From Actinobacillus seminis (GTDB lineage Bacteria > Pseudomonadota > Gammaproteobacteria > Enterobacterales > Pasteurellaceae), in NCBI RefSeq assembly GCF_002263215.1, contig NZ_NLFK01000002.1:124001-188000 (forward strand): a DNA stretch of 64,000 bases, given 5' to 3'. The notes under the pieces are model-generated. The model did not search any database. It saw only the letters and a program-made list of their open reading frames with translations, and was not told where the DNA came from. How positions within the stretch are numbered: the first letter of the stretch is position 1; each line of letters begins with the position of its first letter. Below, piece by piece: positions 9,408 through 18,251 of the stretch. The translations under genes and the position numbers were made by a program.

Positions 9408-10098
9408 CATCAATAACCACATAAACTTTAGTTGTCGGTCCATGGACACCAACCACTTTTACCAATTCAATATCTGCAGTGGAACTTGGACCGGAAATGA
9501 TATTGATACAAGAAGGCATTCTTTCGCCTTGCTGTGCTTTAGCATGCAATATTTCTGCTAATTGCGCAACGCGAGGAAGAACGGTACTTTTGCGTAATAC
9601 CACAATGGATTTTTCCGGCAATAAACTGACCGAACGTCCGCGATCTTTATCGGAATAAAGTACGATTCCGCCCGATTCTGCCAATCCGTATTCCGCATAA
9701 ACAATGCCGATATTCGCTTTTTCAGCCTGTGCTAGATTTTCCTCGCCTTTTGCCGGATCCCAAATATGAGTAGTGTATTTTTCACAAATCGCCTGCGTTA
9801 ATCCTAAGACCTCTAAACGGCTATCGTTATTTAACACTACCTCACCGCCACCGTATTTTTCACATATTGCAATCACCGTTGCTTGAACATTTTCTTGTTT
9901 AGTTTCAATCACATCTACCATCATGACTTTAGCAAAATCAAGGAATGCTTGGCAACGCTCGACTTGTGATAATTCGGTTAAGCGCGTTTTCGGATAATCG
10001 TTTTCCCATTTCGGCATTGGTTCCGGAACCAGTTGGCGTGGACGTCCCATTTTCTCCGCAAGTTTATTTAAAAAATGCTCTCTATTTTGCAAATCCAT
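9385..10098 (-). CDS. lutC: L-lactate utilisation protein C (LUD domain)
   Basis: LutC is the smallest subunit of the LutABC iron-sulfur complex that oxidises L-lactate to pyruvate. The 237-residue protein matches the LUD/YkgG family: GIVYAEYGLAESGGIVLYS in the middle, LLPEKSIVVLRKS, and the C-terminal INIISGPSSTADIE and VHGPTTKVYVVI. I use the ATG at 10098, which overlaps the lutB stop (TAATG) and follows GAGGGG, rather than an upstream ATG inside lutB. The last residues, LSDRAT, and the stop are encoded by the left end of the adjacent IS remnant, so the native C-terminus may have been slightly changed. The conserved domain looks complete. Confidence 0.9.
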   Translation of the reverse strand: MDLQNREHFLNKLAEKMGRPRQLVPEPMPKWENDYPKTRLTELSQVERCQAFLDFAKVMMVDVIETKQENVQATVIAICEKYGGGEVVLNNDSRLEVLGLTQAICEKYTTHIWDPAKGEENLAQAEKANIGIVYAEYGLAESGGIVLYSDKDRGRSVSLLPEKSIVVLRKSTVLPRVAQLAEILHAKAQQGERMPSCINIISGPSSTADIELVKVVGVHGPTTKVYVVIDDLSDRAT

Positions 10099-11510
10099 TA
10101 TTTTGCCCCTCTTTTGTCGAACCAATCTCTGAAACTTTGTCCCTCTGCACTTGGCAAATCACGCGCTTTTGTCCATTCCGCTAATGCACCGATTTGCACA
10201 GGTGCTTTACCATTTTTGATCAATTTTGCTGCCATTTTCGCGCCAACATTAACGCCAATTTTCCATAAGGTTGGGTGCGAATTCGCAAAATTAAAGCCAA
10301 AGATAGATAACCGTTCTACACTCGGCGTCATTCCGTTTTGAGCAATATGCTCACGATGTTTCAAAATGAGTTGTGCTAACGGAATTTTTACCGGGCAAAC
10401 TGAGTTACAAGAGGTACATAACGAACAAGCATATGGCAATTCTTTAAATTCTTTATATCCGCCAAGTAATGGAGAAATAACGGAACCGATTGGCCCCGGA
10501 TAGATAGAACCATACCCATGACCGCCAATTTGACGATATGCCGGACAGGTATTTAAGCAAGCCCCGCAACGGATACAACGTAAAACTTCTTTAAATTCGC
10601 TTTCTAGAATTTTAGAGCGTCCGTTATCGACAATCACTAAGTGGAATTCTTCCGGACCGTCAGTCTCCCCCTCAAGGCGAGGTCCGGTTAACCACGTATT
10701 ATAGCCGGTTAATTTTGCCCCAACCGCACTGCGCGCCAACATTGTAATCAACACATCCACTTCTTCAAAAGTCGGCGCAATACGTTCCATCCCCATAACC
10801 GCAATATGTGTTTTCGGCACAGTTGTGGCTAAACGTAAGTTCCCTTCGTTTGTCACCAAACAAACGCTACCTGTTTCCGGTACCGCAAAGTTACAACCGC
10901 TAACCCCAATATCCGCCTCTAAGAAATCTTCACGAATTTTTTGACGAATAAATAAAGTCATCGCTTCCGGCGTTTCGGGACCGTCATAACCTAATTTTTC
11001 TTGTAATACTTTTTGGATCTGATAACGATCTTTATGAATTGCCGGCACCACAATATGAGAGGGTTTATCTCCGGCAATTTGTAAAATATATTCACCCAAA
11101 TCCGTCTCAACGACCTTAATGCCTTCCGCTTCCAATACGTGGTTCATGCCGATTTCTTCGGTCACCATGGATTTGGATTTAACAACTTTCTTCGCCTTTT
11201 TGGCTAACGCTACTTGGCGAATATAGTTAGTGGCATCTTCTGCGGTTTCGGCAAAAAACACTTTACCGCCATTTTGCATCACTTTCTCGCTCAATTGATA
11301 CAAATACGCATCTAAATTAGCTAAAACGTGATTACGGATTTGTTTGGATAAATTACGCCATTCTTCCCAATGCCCTAATTCATTTGCCATATTTTGACGA
11401 TTAGTGCCAATACGCTCCTGTGCCATCACAATGGCTTTACGCATAATTTCATTGTGAATTTGTTCGTCAACTCGTTGTTTAAATGCAAGATTACTGGTTT
11501 TTAATGTCAT
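10098..11510 (-). CDS. lutB: L-lactate utilisation iron-sulfur protein B
   Basis: LutB carries the two [4Fe-4S] clusters that pass electrons during L-lactate oxidation at the membrane. The 470-residue protein has an N-terminal LUD domain (VVPAIHKDRYQIQ, ETGSVCLVTNEGNLR near residue 215) and two ferredoxin-like cluster motifs, CIRCGACLNTCPAYR at about residue 307 and CSLCTSCNSVCPVKIP at about 357. It starts one base after the lutA stop and overlaps lutC by one base, so the three are translationally coupled. Length and domain order are normal for LutB/LldF/YkgF. Confidence 0.95.
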   Translation of the reverse strand: MTLKTSNLAFKQRVDEQIHNEIMRKAIVMAQERIGTNRQNMANELGHWEEWRNLSKQIRNHVLANLDAYLYQLSEKVMQNGGKVFFAETAEDATNYIRQVALAKKAKKVVKSKSMVTEEIGMNHVLEAEGIKVVETDLGEYILQIAGDKPSHIVVPAIHKDRYQIQKVLQEKLGYDGPETPEAMTLFIRQKIREDFLEADIGVSGCNFAVPETGSVCLVTNEGNLRLATTVPKTHIAVMGMERIAPTFEEVDVLITMLARSAVGAKLTGYNTWLTGPRLEGETDGPEEFHLVIVDNGRSKILESEFKEVLRCIRCGACLNTCPAYRQIGGHGYGSIYPGPIGSVISPLLGGYKEFKELPYACSLCTSCNSVCPVKIPLAQLILKHREHIAQNGMTPSVERLSIFGFNFANSHPTLWKIGVNVGAKMAAKLIKNGKAPVQIGALAEWTKARDLPSAEGQSFRDWFDKRGAK

Positions 11511-11511
11511 T

Positions 11512-12244
11512 TTAATTACCCTCCTGCATCAACACTTCGGCAATATGCATTACCTTAATATTTTTCCCTTCACGACGTAAACGCCCGCCAATATTAATTA
11601 AGCAACTCACGTCCGCACCAATTAAATAATCCGGCTCAACCTCAGAAAGATGCTCAACTTTTTCCTTAACCATTTCCCCTGAAATTTCAGCCATTTTTAC
11701 CGAGAAAGTACCGCCGAAGCCACAGCAAGTTTCCTGATTTTTAATCGGTAATAACTGCAATCCCTTAACTTTTTGTAATAAGGTAATAGGCTCATCCACA
11801 ATACCTAATTTACGAAATAAGCTACACGAAGGATGGTAGACCGCTTTGCCGGGTAAGTATGCGCCCACATCAGTAACGCCAAGGGTATTAACAATAAAAT
11901 CAGTGAGGTCATGAAAACGTTCTGCGACTTTTTTCGCCCGCTCTGCCCATAGGGCTTCATCAAAACGTTCAAAATATTGTGGATAATTTTTTATCGCATA
12001 TACACAAGAACCTGCCGGAGCAACGATCGGATAATCATTTACCTCAAAGGTTTGCACTAAGTTTTTCATCCCCTCAAGCGCCTGTTTGGTATAGCCACTG
12101 TTAATCGCCGGCTGCCCACAGCATCCTTGTTTTTCTAAAAAAACTAATGTTGCATCCTAGCTTTTCCAGCAATAACACGCTATTTTTAGCTACACCTGAT
12201 TTGACCACATCAGCAATACAGGTCACAAAAAAATTCACGTTCAT
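11512..12244 (-). pseudogene. lutA: L-lactate utilisation protein A, one frameshift (probably a sequencing error)
   Basis: LutA/LldE is a CCG-domain oxidoreductase subunit of the lactate-oxidising complex. The ATG at 12244 opens MNVNFFVTCIADVVKSGVAK and reads to CNISF, where a run of seven T (plus-strand A run 12137-12143) shifts the frame. With six T it continues LEKQGCCGQPAINSGYTKQA and joins the longer frame that ends at 11512, which has the second CCG motif (ETCCGFGGTFSVK). The repaired protein is 243 residues, normal for the family. The intact operon context and the homopolymer nature of the defect favour an error over true decay. The frame starting at 12069 alone lacks the first CCG motif. 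Confidence 0.88.
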
Positions 12245-12276
12245 AATTACTCCAATAACTGCTTTAAAATAAAGAA

Positions 12277-12306
12277 CAGGTATAAGTATCCTGATACTTA
12301 TACCTG
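12277..12306 (-). promoter_or_regulatory. perfect 14-bp inverted repeat between lctP and lutA
   Basis: Arms CAGGTATAAGTATC and GATACTTATACCTG are separated by 2 bp. It lies 16 bp after the lctP stop and 32 bp before the lutA start. On the minus strand it is followed by TTCTTTATTTT, a weak U-tract. It could be a partial terminator or mRNA stabiliser setting lctP above lut, or an operator for an unknown dimeric regulator. Confidence 0.6.
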
Positions 12307-12322
12307 AAAAATTTAATTTCTA

Positions 12323-13915
12323 TTATACCCCATAAAATAATGGAATGACTGTCAAGGCGATAACTGCGGCAATAATACCGTAAACCGCCATTGGTACAAC
12401 AGTTTGTTTAATGATCGCCCCTTCTTTATTGTTAATATTCAATACAGAGCTTACTGCAACAATATTATTAATACATACCATGTTCCCCATTGCACCGCCG
12501 ACAGATTGTAACGCCAACACAACAGAAGCAGAAAGTCCGGTAATTTGAGCGGTTGATAATTGTACGCTACCGAATGTTAAGTTAGAGACGGTATTTGAAC
12601 CGGAGAAGAATGCCCCAACCGCGCCTAAATAAGAGGCGAACCATGTCCAATATTCACCGGTTGCATCAGCAAAGCTTTGTCCAATGATTTTTACCATAGA
12701 ATTATCACCGCCCACCAACATCAAGTTCACCATGATCAATGCACCGACTAAAGCAAGGAATGGATTACGCGTTTGTTTAAAGCTACTTGAGAAAATCTCT
12801 TTAACATTGCCGGCAGAAAGTGCAAAGACCGGAATGGCAATTAACACGGAAACAACAAACGGAATTAATGCCGGTACATACAGTAATTTGTAATTGGCAT
12901 TGATTGTCGTATCAAAAATGTTTTTCAAACTGAATACTAAACCTTGGCTAATATCAAATACACCTAAAGAGCCTAATTTCACGCTGAATAAAGAGGTCAT
13001 ATCGTTCATCATCTCTTTAAACGGTAATTGTTGCAAACGGGTTACGATCAAAATCATAATCAATAAACCGGTTGGGAATAAGGCTTTAGCAACCTCACCT
13101 ATTGTCGTGGTATTGCTTAATTTATTTTCTACTTTCGCCAATCCGATACCTTTATTTGCCAAAAATACAGAAATAAACAGACCGATTGCGCCGCCTACCA
13201 AAGACGGAAATTCATAATTGACTTGTGCCAATAAGAAATAAGGAATGATACAAGAGAAAATGGATAAATAAATATAAACGATATTTTGACGAATTTCTTT
13301 ACCGGTGGCAATAAAACGCAATGCCATCACAGGAATCACGATCGCAGCAAACGAGTGAATTAATGCAGTCATCGAACCGATTTCCAAAATTTGTGATTCC
13401 GGCAAGTTTAGCGGACCAAAACCGAACCAAGTCGGCGTCCCTACCGCACCGAAAGAAACCGGTACCGAGTTCATCACCAATGCCAACATCGCGACCTTCA
13501 ACGGAGGGAAACCTAAGCCAACTAAAATTGGTGCCGCAATCGCTGCCGGCGTACCAAAGCCACTCGCCCCTTCAATCATAAACGCAAATGCCCAACCGAT
13601 AATCATCGCCTGCGCAATTGGGTTCGGGTTAATGCTCCCCAACCATTTACGCAACGTATCCGTTGCGCCGGAAACTTCGGAAAAACGGTTAAATAAAATC
13701 GCGCCGAAAATAACGGTTATCGGTGTTTGCACTGCGACTAACGCGGACACAATATTGGCACTAACAAGTTTGATATCTGTACCAAAGAAAATTAATTGAA
13801 TAATTAACACCACCACCGCAATCCAAGGCAACGCTACATAAGACGGAAGGGCGTTACGTTTTACCATCAAATAAATTAATAAAACGATAGGAAAGATACT
13901 AAGAAAAAGAGCCAT
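12323..13915 (-). CDS. lctP: L-lactate permease
   Basis: Inner-membrane lactate:proton symporter of the LctP family; it brings in the substrate for the LutABC complex encoded just downstream. The 530-residue protein is almost wholly hydrophobic, with about 12-14 membrane segments. Family landmarks are the SGATDTLRKWLGSI stretch near residue 80, MIEGASGFGTPAAIAAPIL near 113, FGFGPLNL, FSGSNTVSNLTFGSVQ near 424 and QSVGGAMGNMVCINNIVAVS near 464. It starts at an ATG preceded by TAGGAGTG at good spacing. It is transcribed ahead of lutABC and separated from lutA by a strong inverted repeat. Confidence 0.95.
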   Translation of the reverse strand: MALFLSIFPIVLLIYLMVKRNALPSYVALPWIAVVVLIIQLIFFGTDIKLVSANIVSALVAVQTPITVIFGAILFNRFSEVSGATDTLRKWLGSINPNPIAQAMIIGWAFAFMIEGASGFGTPAAIAAPILVGLGFPPLKVAMLALVMNSVPVSFGAVGTPTWFGFGPLNLPESQILEIGSMTALIHSFAAIVIPVMALRFIATGKEIRQNIVYIYLSIFSCIIPYFLLAQVNYEFPSLVGGAIGLFISVFLANKGIGLAKVENKLSNTTTIGEVAKALFPTGLLIMILIVTRLQQLPFKEMMNDMTSLFSVKLGSLGVFDISQGLVFSLKNIFDTTINANYKLLYVPALIPFVVSVLIAIPVFALSAGNVKEIFSSSFKQTRNPFLALVGALIMVNLMLVGGDNSMVKIIGQSFADATGEYWTWFASYLGAVGAFFSGSNTVSNLTFGSVQLSTAQITGLSASVVLALQSVGGAMGNMVCINNIVAVSSVLNINNKEGAIIKQTVVPMAVYGIIAAVIALTVIPLFYGV

Positions 13916-13991
13916 AAAGACACTCCTACATAAAAGAGATTATTTTGTGTTATTCAAGGAGACATATTCTAATCTAATTTTAAACTTTCGT

Positions 13992-14038
13992 AGTCGTGGG
14001 AGGCAAGGCACACAGGGGATAGGAAAAAAAAAAAAAAA
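13992..14038. other. sequencing adaptor remnant plus poly(A): assembly artefact
   Basis: Bases 13992-14023 read, on the minus strand, CCTATCCCCTGTGTGCCTTG followed by CCTCCCACGACT. From memory this is the Roche/454 B-type library adaptor. Fifteen A follow (14024-14038), then GATAAAGATCACA. The same 32 bases plus 17 A recur at 36699-36747. The sequence is not biological and marks an artificial contig end upstream of lctP. The join may hide missing sequence. The right flank begins inside what looks like a CRP half-site. Nothing else is seen in the 13916-14208 gap. Confidence 0.9.
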
Positions 14039-14208
14039 GATAAAGATCACAATATTTTTACTAAAATATAACATTATTTGAAATATTAAAAAATATTAAG
14101 TGAATATGAATAATATTTCATCAAAAAATCAGTTTTCATCAATTAAAACGATTTAAATTTTTACCGCACTTTATTCAAAAACGCACTGTTCATTCGCCTA
14201 AATAAGGA

Positions 14209-15405
14209 TTAATGAATAGCTTTAATCGGTAAATAGCGATATTTTAAGTGAATAACTAAAAAGAAAATTGCCCCAATCATTGCTAATGTACCGCCGATAA
14301 TACCGATATAATTTAGCCCTAAACCGGTCATGATTTGCTGACCGATTAAGGCGCCGCCACCAATCCCGATATTATAAATACCGGAAAAAATCGCCATTGC
14401 CACATCCGTCGCATCCGGTGCTAATTGTAATACGCGTACCTGCAAACTTAACCCGACGCCGGCAATACCAATCCCCCAAATAAAAACCAAGAAAAATAAC
14501 AACATGTGTTGCTGGCTGAAGAACAATAAAGAAAATAATGCCGCGGTTAAAATTCCCATGGACAATAATAAAAACTTAGCCGGTCCAAAACGATGATAAC
14601 GATTAAATAATAAGCTGGCAGCAATACCGGATAAGCCAAATATTAATAATATTCCCGTTGTTAAACCCGCCGGCATTTGGCTAATATGTAGCATAAAGGG
14701 TTCAATATAACTATACACGGTAAAATGTGCAGAGATAATAATAATGGTTAAAATATATAGTCCTACCAAAAAAGGACGCTTAAATAATATCGGCACGCTA
14801 CGAACAGTTCCGGCATTTTTGCTCACTAAGTGCGGTAATAATTTATACAAAAATAACAAAATCATCACTGCTGCCACGGCAATCAAGGCAAATGTTACAC
14901 GCCATCCAAACATTTGCCCAATCAATCTGCCCAACGGTAAACCAAGAACCATAGCCAATGCACTGCCCATCGCCAATAAACCCAACGCTTGAGCTTTTTT
15001 ATCTTTTGGCGCCAACCGCACCACCAAAGAGGCGGTAATCGCCCAGAAAATCGAATGAGCAATTGCCACGCCAATACGCGAAATCAGTAATACCCAATAA
15101 TTCCAGGCAACCGAAGATAAAATATGGCTGGCAATAAACAAAATAAAGAGTTTAATCAATAGACTACGACGCTCTAAATTGGCGGTCAGCAACATAAACG
15201 GCAGTGATAACAACGAAACGATCCAAGCATAAATCGTGATCATCAAACCAACTTGCGACACGGGCATGGAAAAACCTTTCGCAATATCTGACAACAACGC
15301 GACAGGGATAAATTCAGTGGTATTAAAAATAAAGGCAGAAAATGCCATACAAATCACTCGCCAGAGCTTAACGCGTCTGACAATTTTAGGCGACAACATG
15401 AGCAA
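14209..15405 (-). CDS. sotB: sugar-efflux type MFS transporter
   Basis: A 398-residue major facilitator with 12 hydrophobic segments, of the DHA1 drug:proton antiporter group. N-terminal FNTTEFIPVALLSDIAKGF and QVGLMITIYAWIVSL are close to SotB/YdeA, which exports arabinose, IPTG and related sugars. The motif SRIGVAIAHSIFWAITASLV is the SotB-type motif B. It is read alone, toward the artefact upstream of lctP. The start at 15405 could be one of several closely spaced Met codons (MLMLSPK). The substrate cannot be proven from sequence. Confidence 0.8.
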   Translation of the reverse strand: MLMLSPKIVRRVKLWRVICMAFSAFIFNTTEFIPVALLSDIAKGFSMPVSQVGLMITIYAWIVSLLSLPFMLLTANLERRSLLIKLFILFIASHILSSVAWNYWVLLISRIGVAIAHSIFWAITASLVVRLAPKDKKAQALGLLAMGSALAMVLGLPLGRLIGQMFGWRVTFALIAVAAVMILLFLYKLLPHLVSKNAGTVRSVPILFKRPFLVGLYILTIIIISAHFTVYSYIEPFMLHISQMPAGLTTGILLIFGLSGIAASLLFNRYHRFGPAKFLLLSMGILTAALFSLLFFSQQHMLLFFLVFIWGIGIAGVGLSLQVRVLQLAPDATDVAMAIFSGIYNIGIGGGALIGQQIMTGLGLNYIGIIGGTLAMIGAIFFLVIHLKYRYLPIKAIH

Positions 15406-15478
15406 TAAAGTCCGAGAAAAATAAAGGCTTATTTTATCATTTGAGCAAAGAATGTAAACTTTTTCCGACTATTTCCGG

Positions 15479-16798
15479 CTAATTGAGCAATTTTTCCCGC
15501 AATAAAGATCGCAGCTGATCGCGGAAATCTTTATTAAATTTAATTTCATATTGTGGCGAATCACAGCGATCAAAAAAGCGGATAGGCAACGCAAATTTCG
15601 GATACTCACGCAATCCAATATTCAAAGTGACATCACATTGCATAGTAAACCAATCGGATATTCCGCGACCTTGCACCACAATCGTTGAAGTATCCAATTC
15701 AATATTATCAAACAGCAATTTTCCGCCCTCCCAACGGGATTGCACGGTTAATGTGTTAAACGCCGTATCCATATTTTTACTTTGCAACACCTGCTCATCA
15801 TAATTGATCGGCAAATATTGACCGGCTAAGGAAAGCAAATTTAAACCTCGCAATTCTCCCTTATGAGTTTCTGAATAAAATTCACTTTCCAACAAATTTC
15901 CGTCTTGCCACAACATTGCAGCGGAAAAATCAGTGCTTCCACCGGCAACCACCGGTAGCTTCACCGCAGCTAATACGCGATCTAACGGCATGGCATTCAG
16001 CCACAAAAGTGCGGTTATTTTTTTATCTGAATGTTCTTGCCAACGCCCTGTGATCATACAATCTTGACATAATTGCGTGACAGACACTTCTTGGCGTGCA
16101 GTATTCAACACGATTTTCGGCGATCCTAATAACGCCTGATTGAGGTTCAGATCTTGAATTGCTATCACATACTTCGCCGCATCTGTCCGTTCAATTCCTC
16201 CCTCATGCCACGCTATATCAAATTGACGATTTCCGTTATACGTCGGTTTTTGCAAATCTAATAAAATTTTGACCGCACTTACCACTAACCGGCGATTTCC
16301 TAAGGTAATATTTGCAGAAAAATGCAGCTCATCTTGCGCCGACGAGCTAAGATTTCCGTTGAGATGAAAATGAATTTCCGCCAAAGTGCGGTCGAAATTT
16401 AACGGATTTTTGAGACTTTCCACAAAGGATGTCCAATTATCCGACGATAAATTAGTATCGGAAAATTCTACATCACGCAAAATCCAATCTGTGGCGGAAA
16501 AATTCCCTTGCGTCAATTGCAGTCGATCGAGAACAAAACGCCCGCCAAGCAAAGGAAATAGGGCAAGTTTCAAAGTGGCTTGTTTAAAACCAATGCGTTG
16601 ATCTTGATAAGAAAAATGCGGAGATTCAAGGGAAATTTGCGGACTGGGGAAAAAATGCAAATTAAGCGCGGAAAATTGAATTTGCTGCTTATTGAGCAGG
16701 GCGATAACTTGCTCGCGCGCGCTGTTTATTTGCACATAAAAAAAGGCGGAAAGTGCTAAAATGATGACAATTACCCCGCCAGTCACTTTCTTTATCAT
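15479..16798 (-). CDS. AsmA-family inner-membrane anchored protein
   Basis: A 439-residue protein with one N-terminal membrane segment (VIVIILALSAFFYVQI, about residues 8-23) and a long periplasmic part rich in beta strands. It fits the AsmA-like bridge proteins thought to shuttle lipid between membranes. AsmA-type features are QATLKLALFPLLGGRFVLDR near residue 65 and VQGRGISDWFTMQCDVTLNI near the C-terminus. I chose the ATG at 16798, with GAGGG eight bases upstream, over one at 16828 that would overlap dcd. It sits 13 bp after dcd in the same direction. The family is likely; the exact function is unknown. Confidence 0.75.
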   Translation of the reverse strand: MIKKVTGGVIVIILALSAFFYVQINSAREQVIALLNKQQIQFSALNLHFFPSPQISLESPHFSYQDQRIGFKQATLKLALFPLLGGRFVLDRLQLTQGNFSATDWILRDVEFSDTNLSSDNWTSFVESLKNPLNFDRTLAEIHFHLNGNLSSSAQDELHFSANITLGNRRLVVSAVKILLDLQKPTYNGNRQFDIAWHEGGIERTDAAKYVIAIQDLNLNQALLGSPKIVLNTARQEVSVTQLCQDCMITGRWQEHSDKKITALLWLNAMPLDRVLAAVKLPVVAGGSTDFSAAMLWQDGNLLESEFYSETHKGELRGLNLLSLAGQYLPINYDEQVLQSKNMDTAFNTLTVQSRWEGGKLLFDNIELDTSTIVVQGRGISDWFTMQCDVTLNIGLREYPKFALPIRFFDRCDSPQYEIKFNKDFRDQLRSLLREKLLN

Positions 16799-16811
16799 CT
16801 TGATTTCCCTC

Positions 16812-17396
16812 TTATTTATCTTCATCAATGCGGCTCGCTACCGCATTTTGTTGGTTTTTATATTTCGCATTTTGCCGACGATTATAAGGTCTTGCCGCCT
16901 CGCCGCTTAAGACTTCAAAACTCAAGGCACCAATGATCATATTCGGACGTAATGCCAATGGCAATTTGCCGGAGTTAAAAAATTCCAACACAATTTTACC
17001 ATGCCACCCCGGATCGATACGGTGTGCGGTGACGTGAACCATCAAGCCTAAACGCGCAAGAGAAGAACGTCCGTCCAACCAGCCGATCATATTCGCCGGC
17101 AAGGTCACTTCTTCCAATGTTGTGGCTAAAGCTAAATCACCGGGGTGTAAGAAAAAGGCTTCATTTTCGGCAATAATAATTTCCTCACTCATCACCGCAT
17201 CTAATTGTGCTGAAACCTCTTCTTTGGGACCGCTTAAATCAATGTAAGGTGCAGAATGCTCACGAAAAACGCGAAAAGAATTACCCAATCTGACATCCAC
17301 CGTCGCGCCATTAATCTTATCATTACTTGGTCTTGGCACCAGTGAAATCCGCCCCTCATCCAAATAACGCTCAATATCGGTATCACATAATCTCAT
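16812..17396 (-). CDS. dcd: dCTP deaminase
   Basis: Cytoplasmic dCTP deaminase makes dUTP from dCTP, feeding dTTP synthesis. The 194-residue protein has the expected length and the family core [19 protein letters not shown] followed by [12 protein letters not shown], with the catalytic Glu in VLEFFN. The N-terminus [19 protein letters not shown] is typical. It lies 8 bp after udk and 13 bp before the AsmA-like gene, so these three nucleotide/envelope genes form one transcription unit. Confidence 0.97.
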   Translation of the reverse strand: MRLCDTDIERYLDEGRISLVPRPSNDKINGATVDVRLGNSFRVFREHSAPYIDLSGPKEEVSAQLDAVMSEEIIIAENEAFFLHPGDLALATTLEEVTLPANMIGWLDGRSSLARLGLMVHVTAHRIDPGWHGKIVLEFFNSGKLPLALRPNMIIGALSFEVLSGEAARPYNRRQNAKYKNQQNAVASRIDEDK

Positions 17397-17404
17397 AATT
17401 TTCT

Positions 17405-18049
17405 CTACTTTTTCCCTAGCAAATGTCGAATTTGTGCTTTTAACATATTGATGGCAATACGATTTTTACCACCGCGCGGAACCACGATATCCGCATACTG
17501 TTTCGACGGTTCGATAAATTGTAAAAACATGGGACGAACCGTGGCGCGATATTGTTCGATCACCGATTCCAGCGAACGCCCGCGTTCTTGCATATCGCGT
17601 TTTAGGCGACGAATAAAACAAATATCCAGTGGCGCATCAACAAAAATAGAAACATTTATTTCTTGCCGTAATCGTTCATCAGTTAAAAGTAAAATACCTT
17701 CTAAGATAATGATTTCTCTTGGTTCAAAATGCGTTACTTGTTGCTTACGCGTGTGTTCAACATAATCATAGACCGGAATATCTACCGATTGACCGCTTTT
17801 TAGTGATTTTAAATGGGCAATCAACAAATCACGATCCATAGAATTCGGGTGATCATAATTGGTTTTTATTCGCTCCTGCATAGCAAGATGACTTTGGTCT
17901 TTATAATAACAATCTTCGGAAATAATGCCTATCGCACCTTCTCCGATTTCATCACAAAGTTCCCGATAAATCGTTGTTGCGATAAGGCTTTTTCCGGAAG
18001 CAGAAGCTCCGGCAATAGCAATAATGATACAAGAAGACGATTCAGACAT
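17405..18049 (-). CDS. udk: uridine kinase
   Basis: Phosphorylates uridine and cytidine for pyrimidine salvage. The Walker A motif GASASGKS lies at residues 13-20 of a 214-residue protein. Further landmarks are [44 protein letters not shown] and the lid region [16 protein letters not shown] start at the ATG at 18049 ([16 protein letters not shown]), which matches the length of homologues; the longer reading from 18097 adds an unlikely leader. First gene of the udk-dcd-asmA-like unit and divergent from afuA. Confidence 0.96.
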   Translation of the reverse strand: MSESSSCIIIAIAGASASGKSLIATTIYRELCDEIGEGAIGIISEDCYYKDQSHLAMQERIKTNYDHPNSMDRDLLIAHLKSLKSGQSVDIPVYDYVEHTRKQQVTHFEPREIIILEGILLLTDERLRQEINVSIFVDAPLDICFIRRLKRDMQERGRSLESVIEQYRATVRPMFLQFIEPSKQYADIVVPRGGKNRIAINMLKAQIRHLLGKK

Positions 18050-18140
18050 AATACAAACCTTTGTAAAAAAACAATCTGCATTATAAATAAAAAACAAGAA
18101 AAAAAGCGATTTTTTATAAAATAAAAATAAATTTTTATTT

Positions 18141-18156
18141 TGTGAAAAACTTCACG
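18141..18156. promoter_or_regulatory. CRP-like site upstream of afuABC
   Basis: TGTGA AAAACT TCACG is one mismatch from the TGTGA-N6-TCACA consensus. It lies 96 bp before the afuA ATG in the udk/afuA divergent gap, so catabolite activation of the transporter is likely. Confidence 0.6.
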
Positions 18157-18251
18157 GTATTCACCATCAATTTGGCGTAATATGCGCTAAATTGATATTG
18201 TAAATATCTGTATATCAGTATTAACCAAATTCAAGGAGCTGGGAGGTTTCA

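Noticed and set aside
9231-9416. A plus-strand open frame of 61 codons
   Set aside because: It runs through the hairpins and ends of the IS remnant on the opposite strand and has no ribosome binding site.
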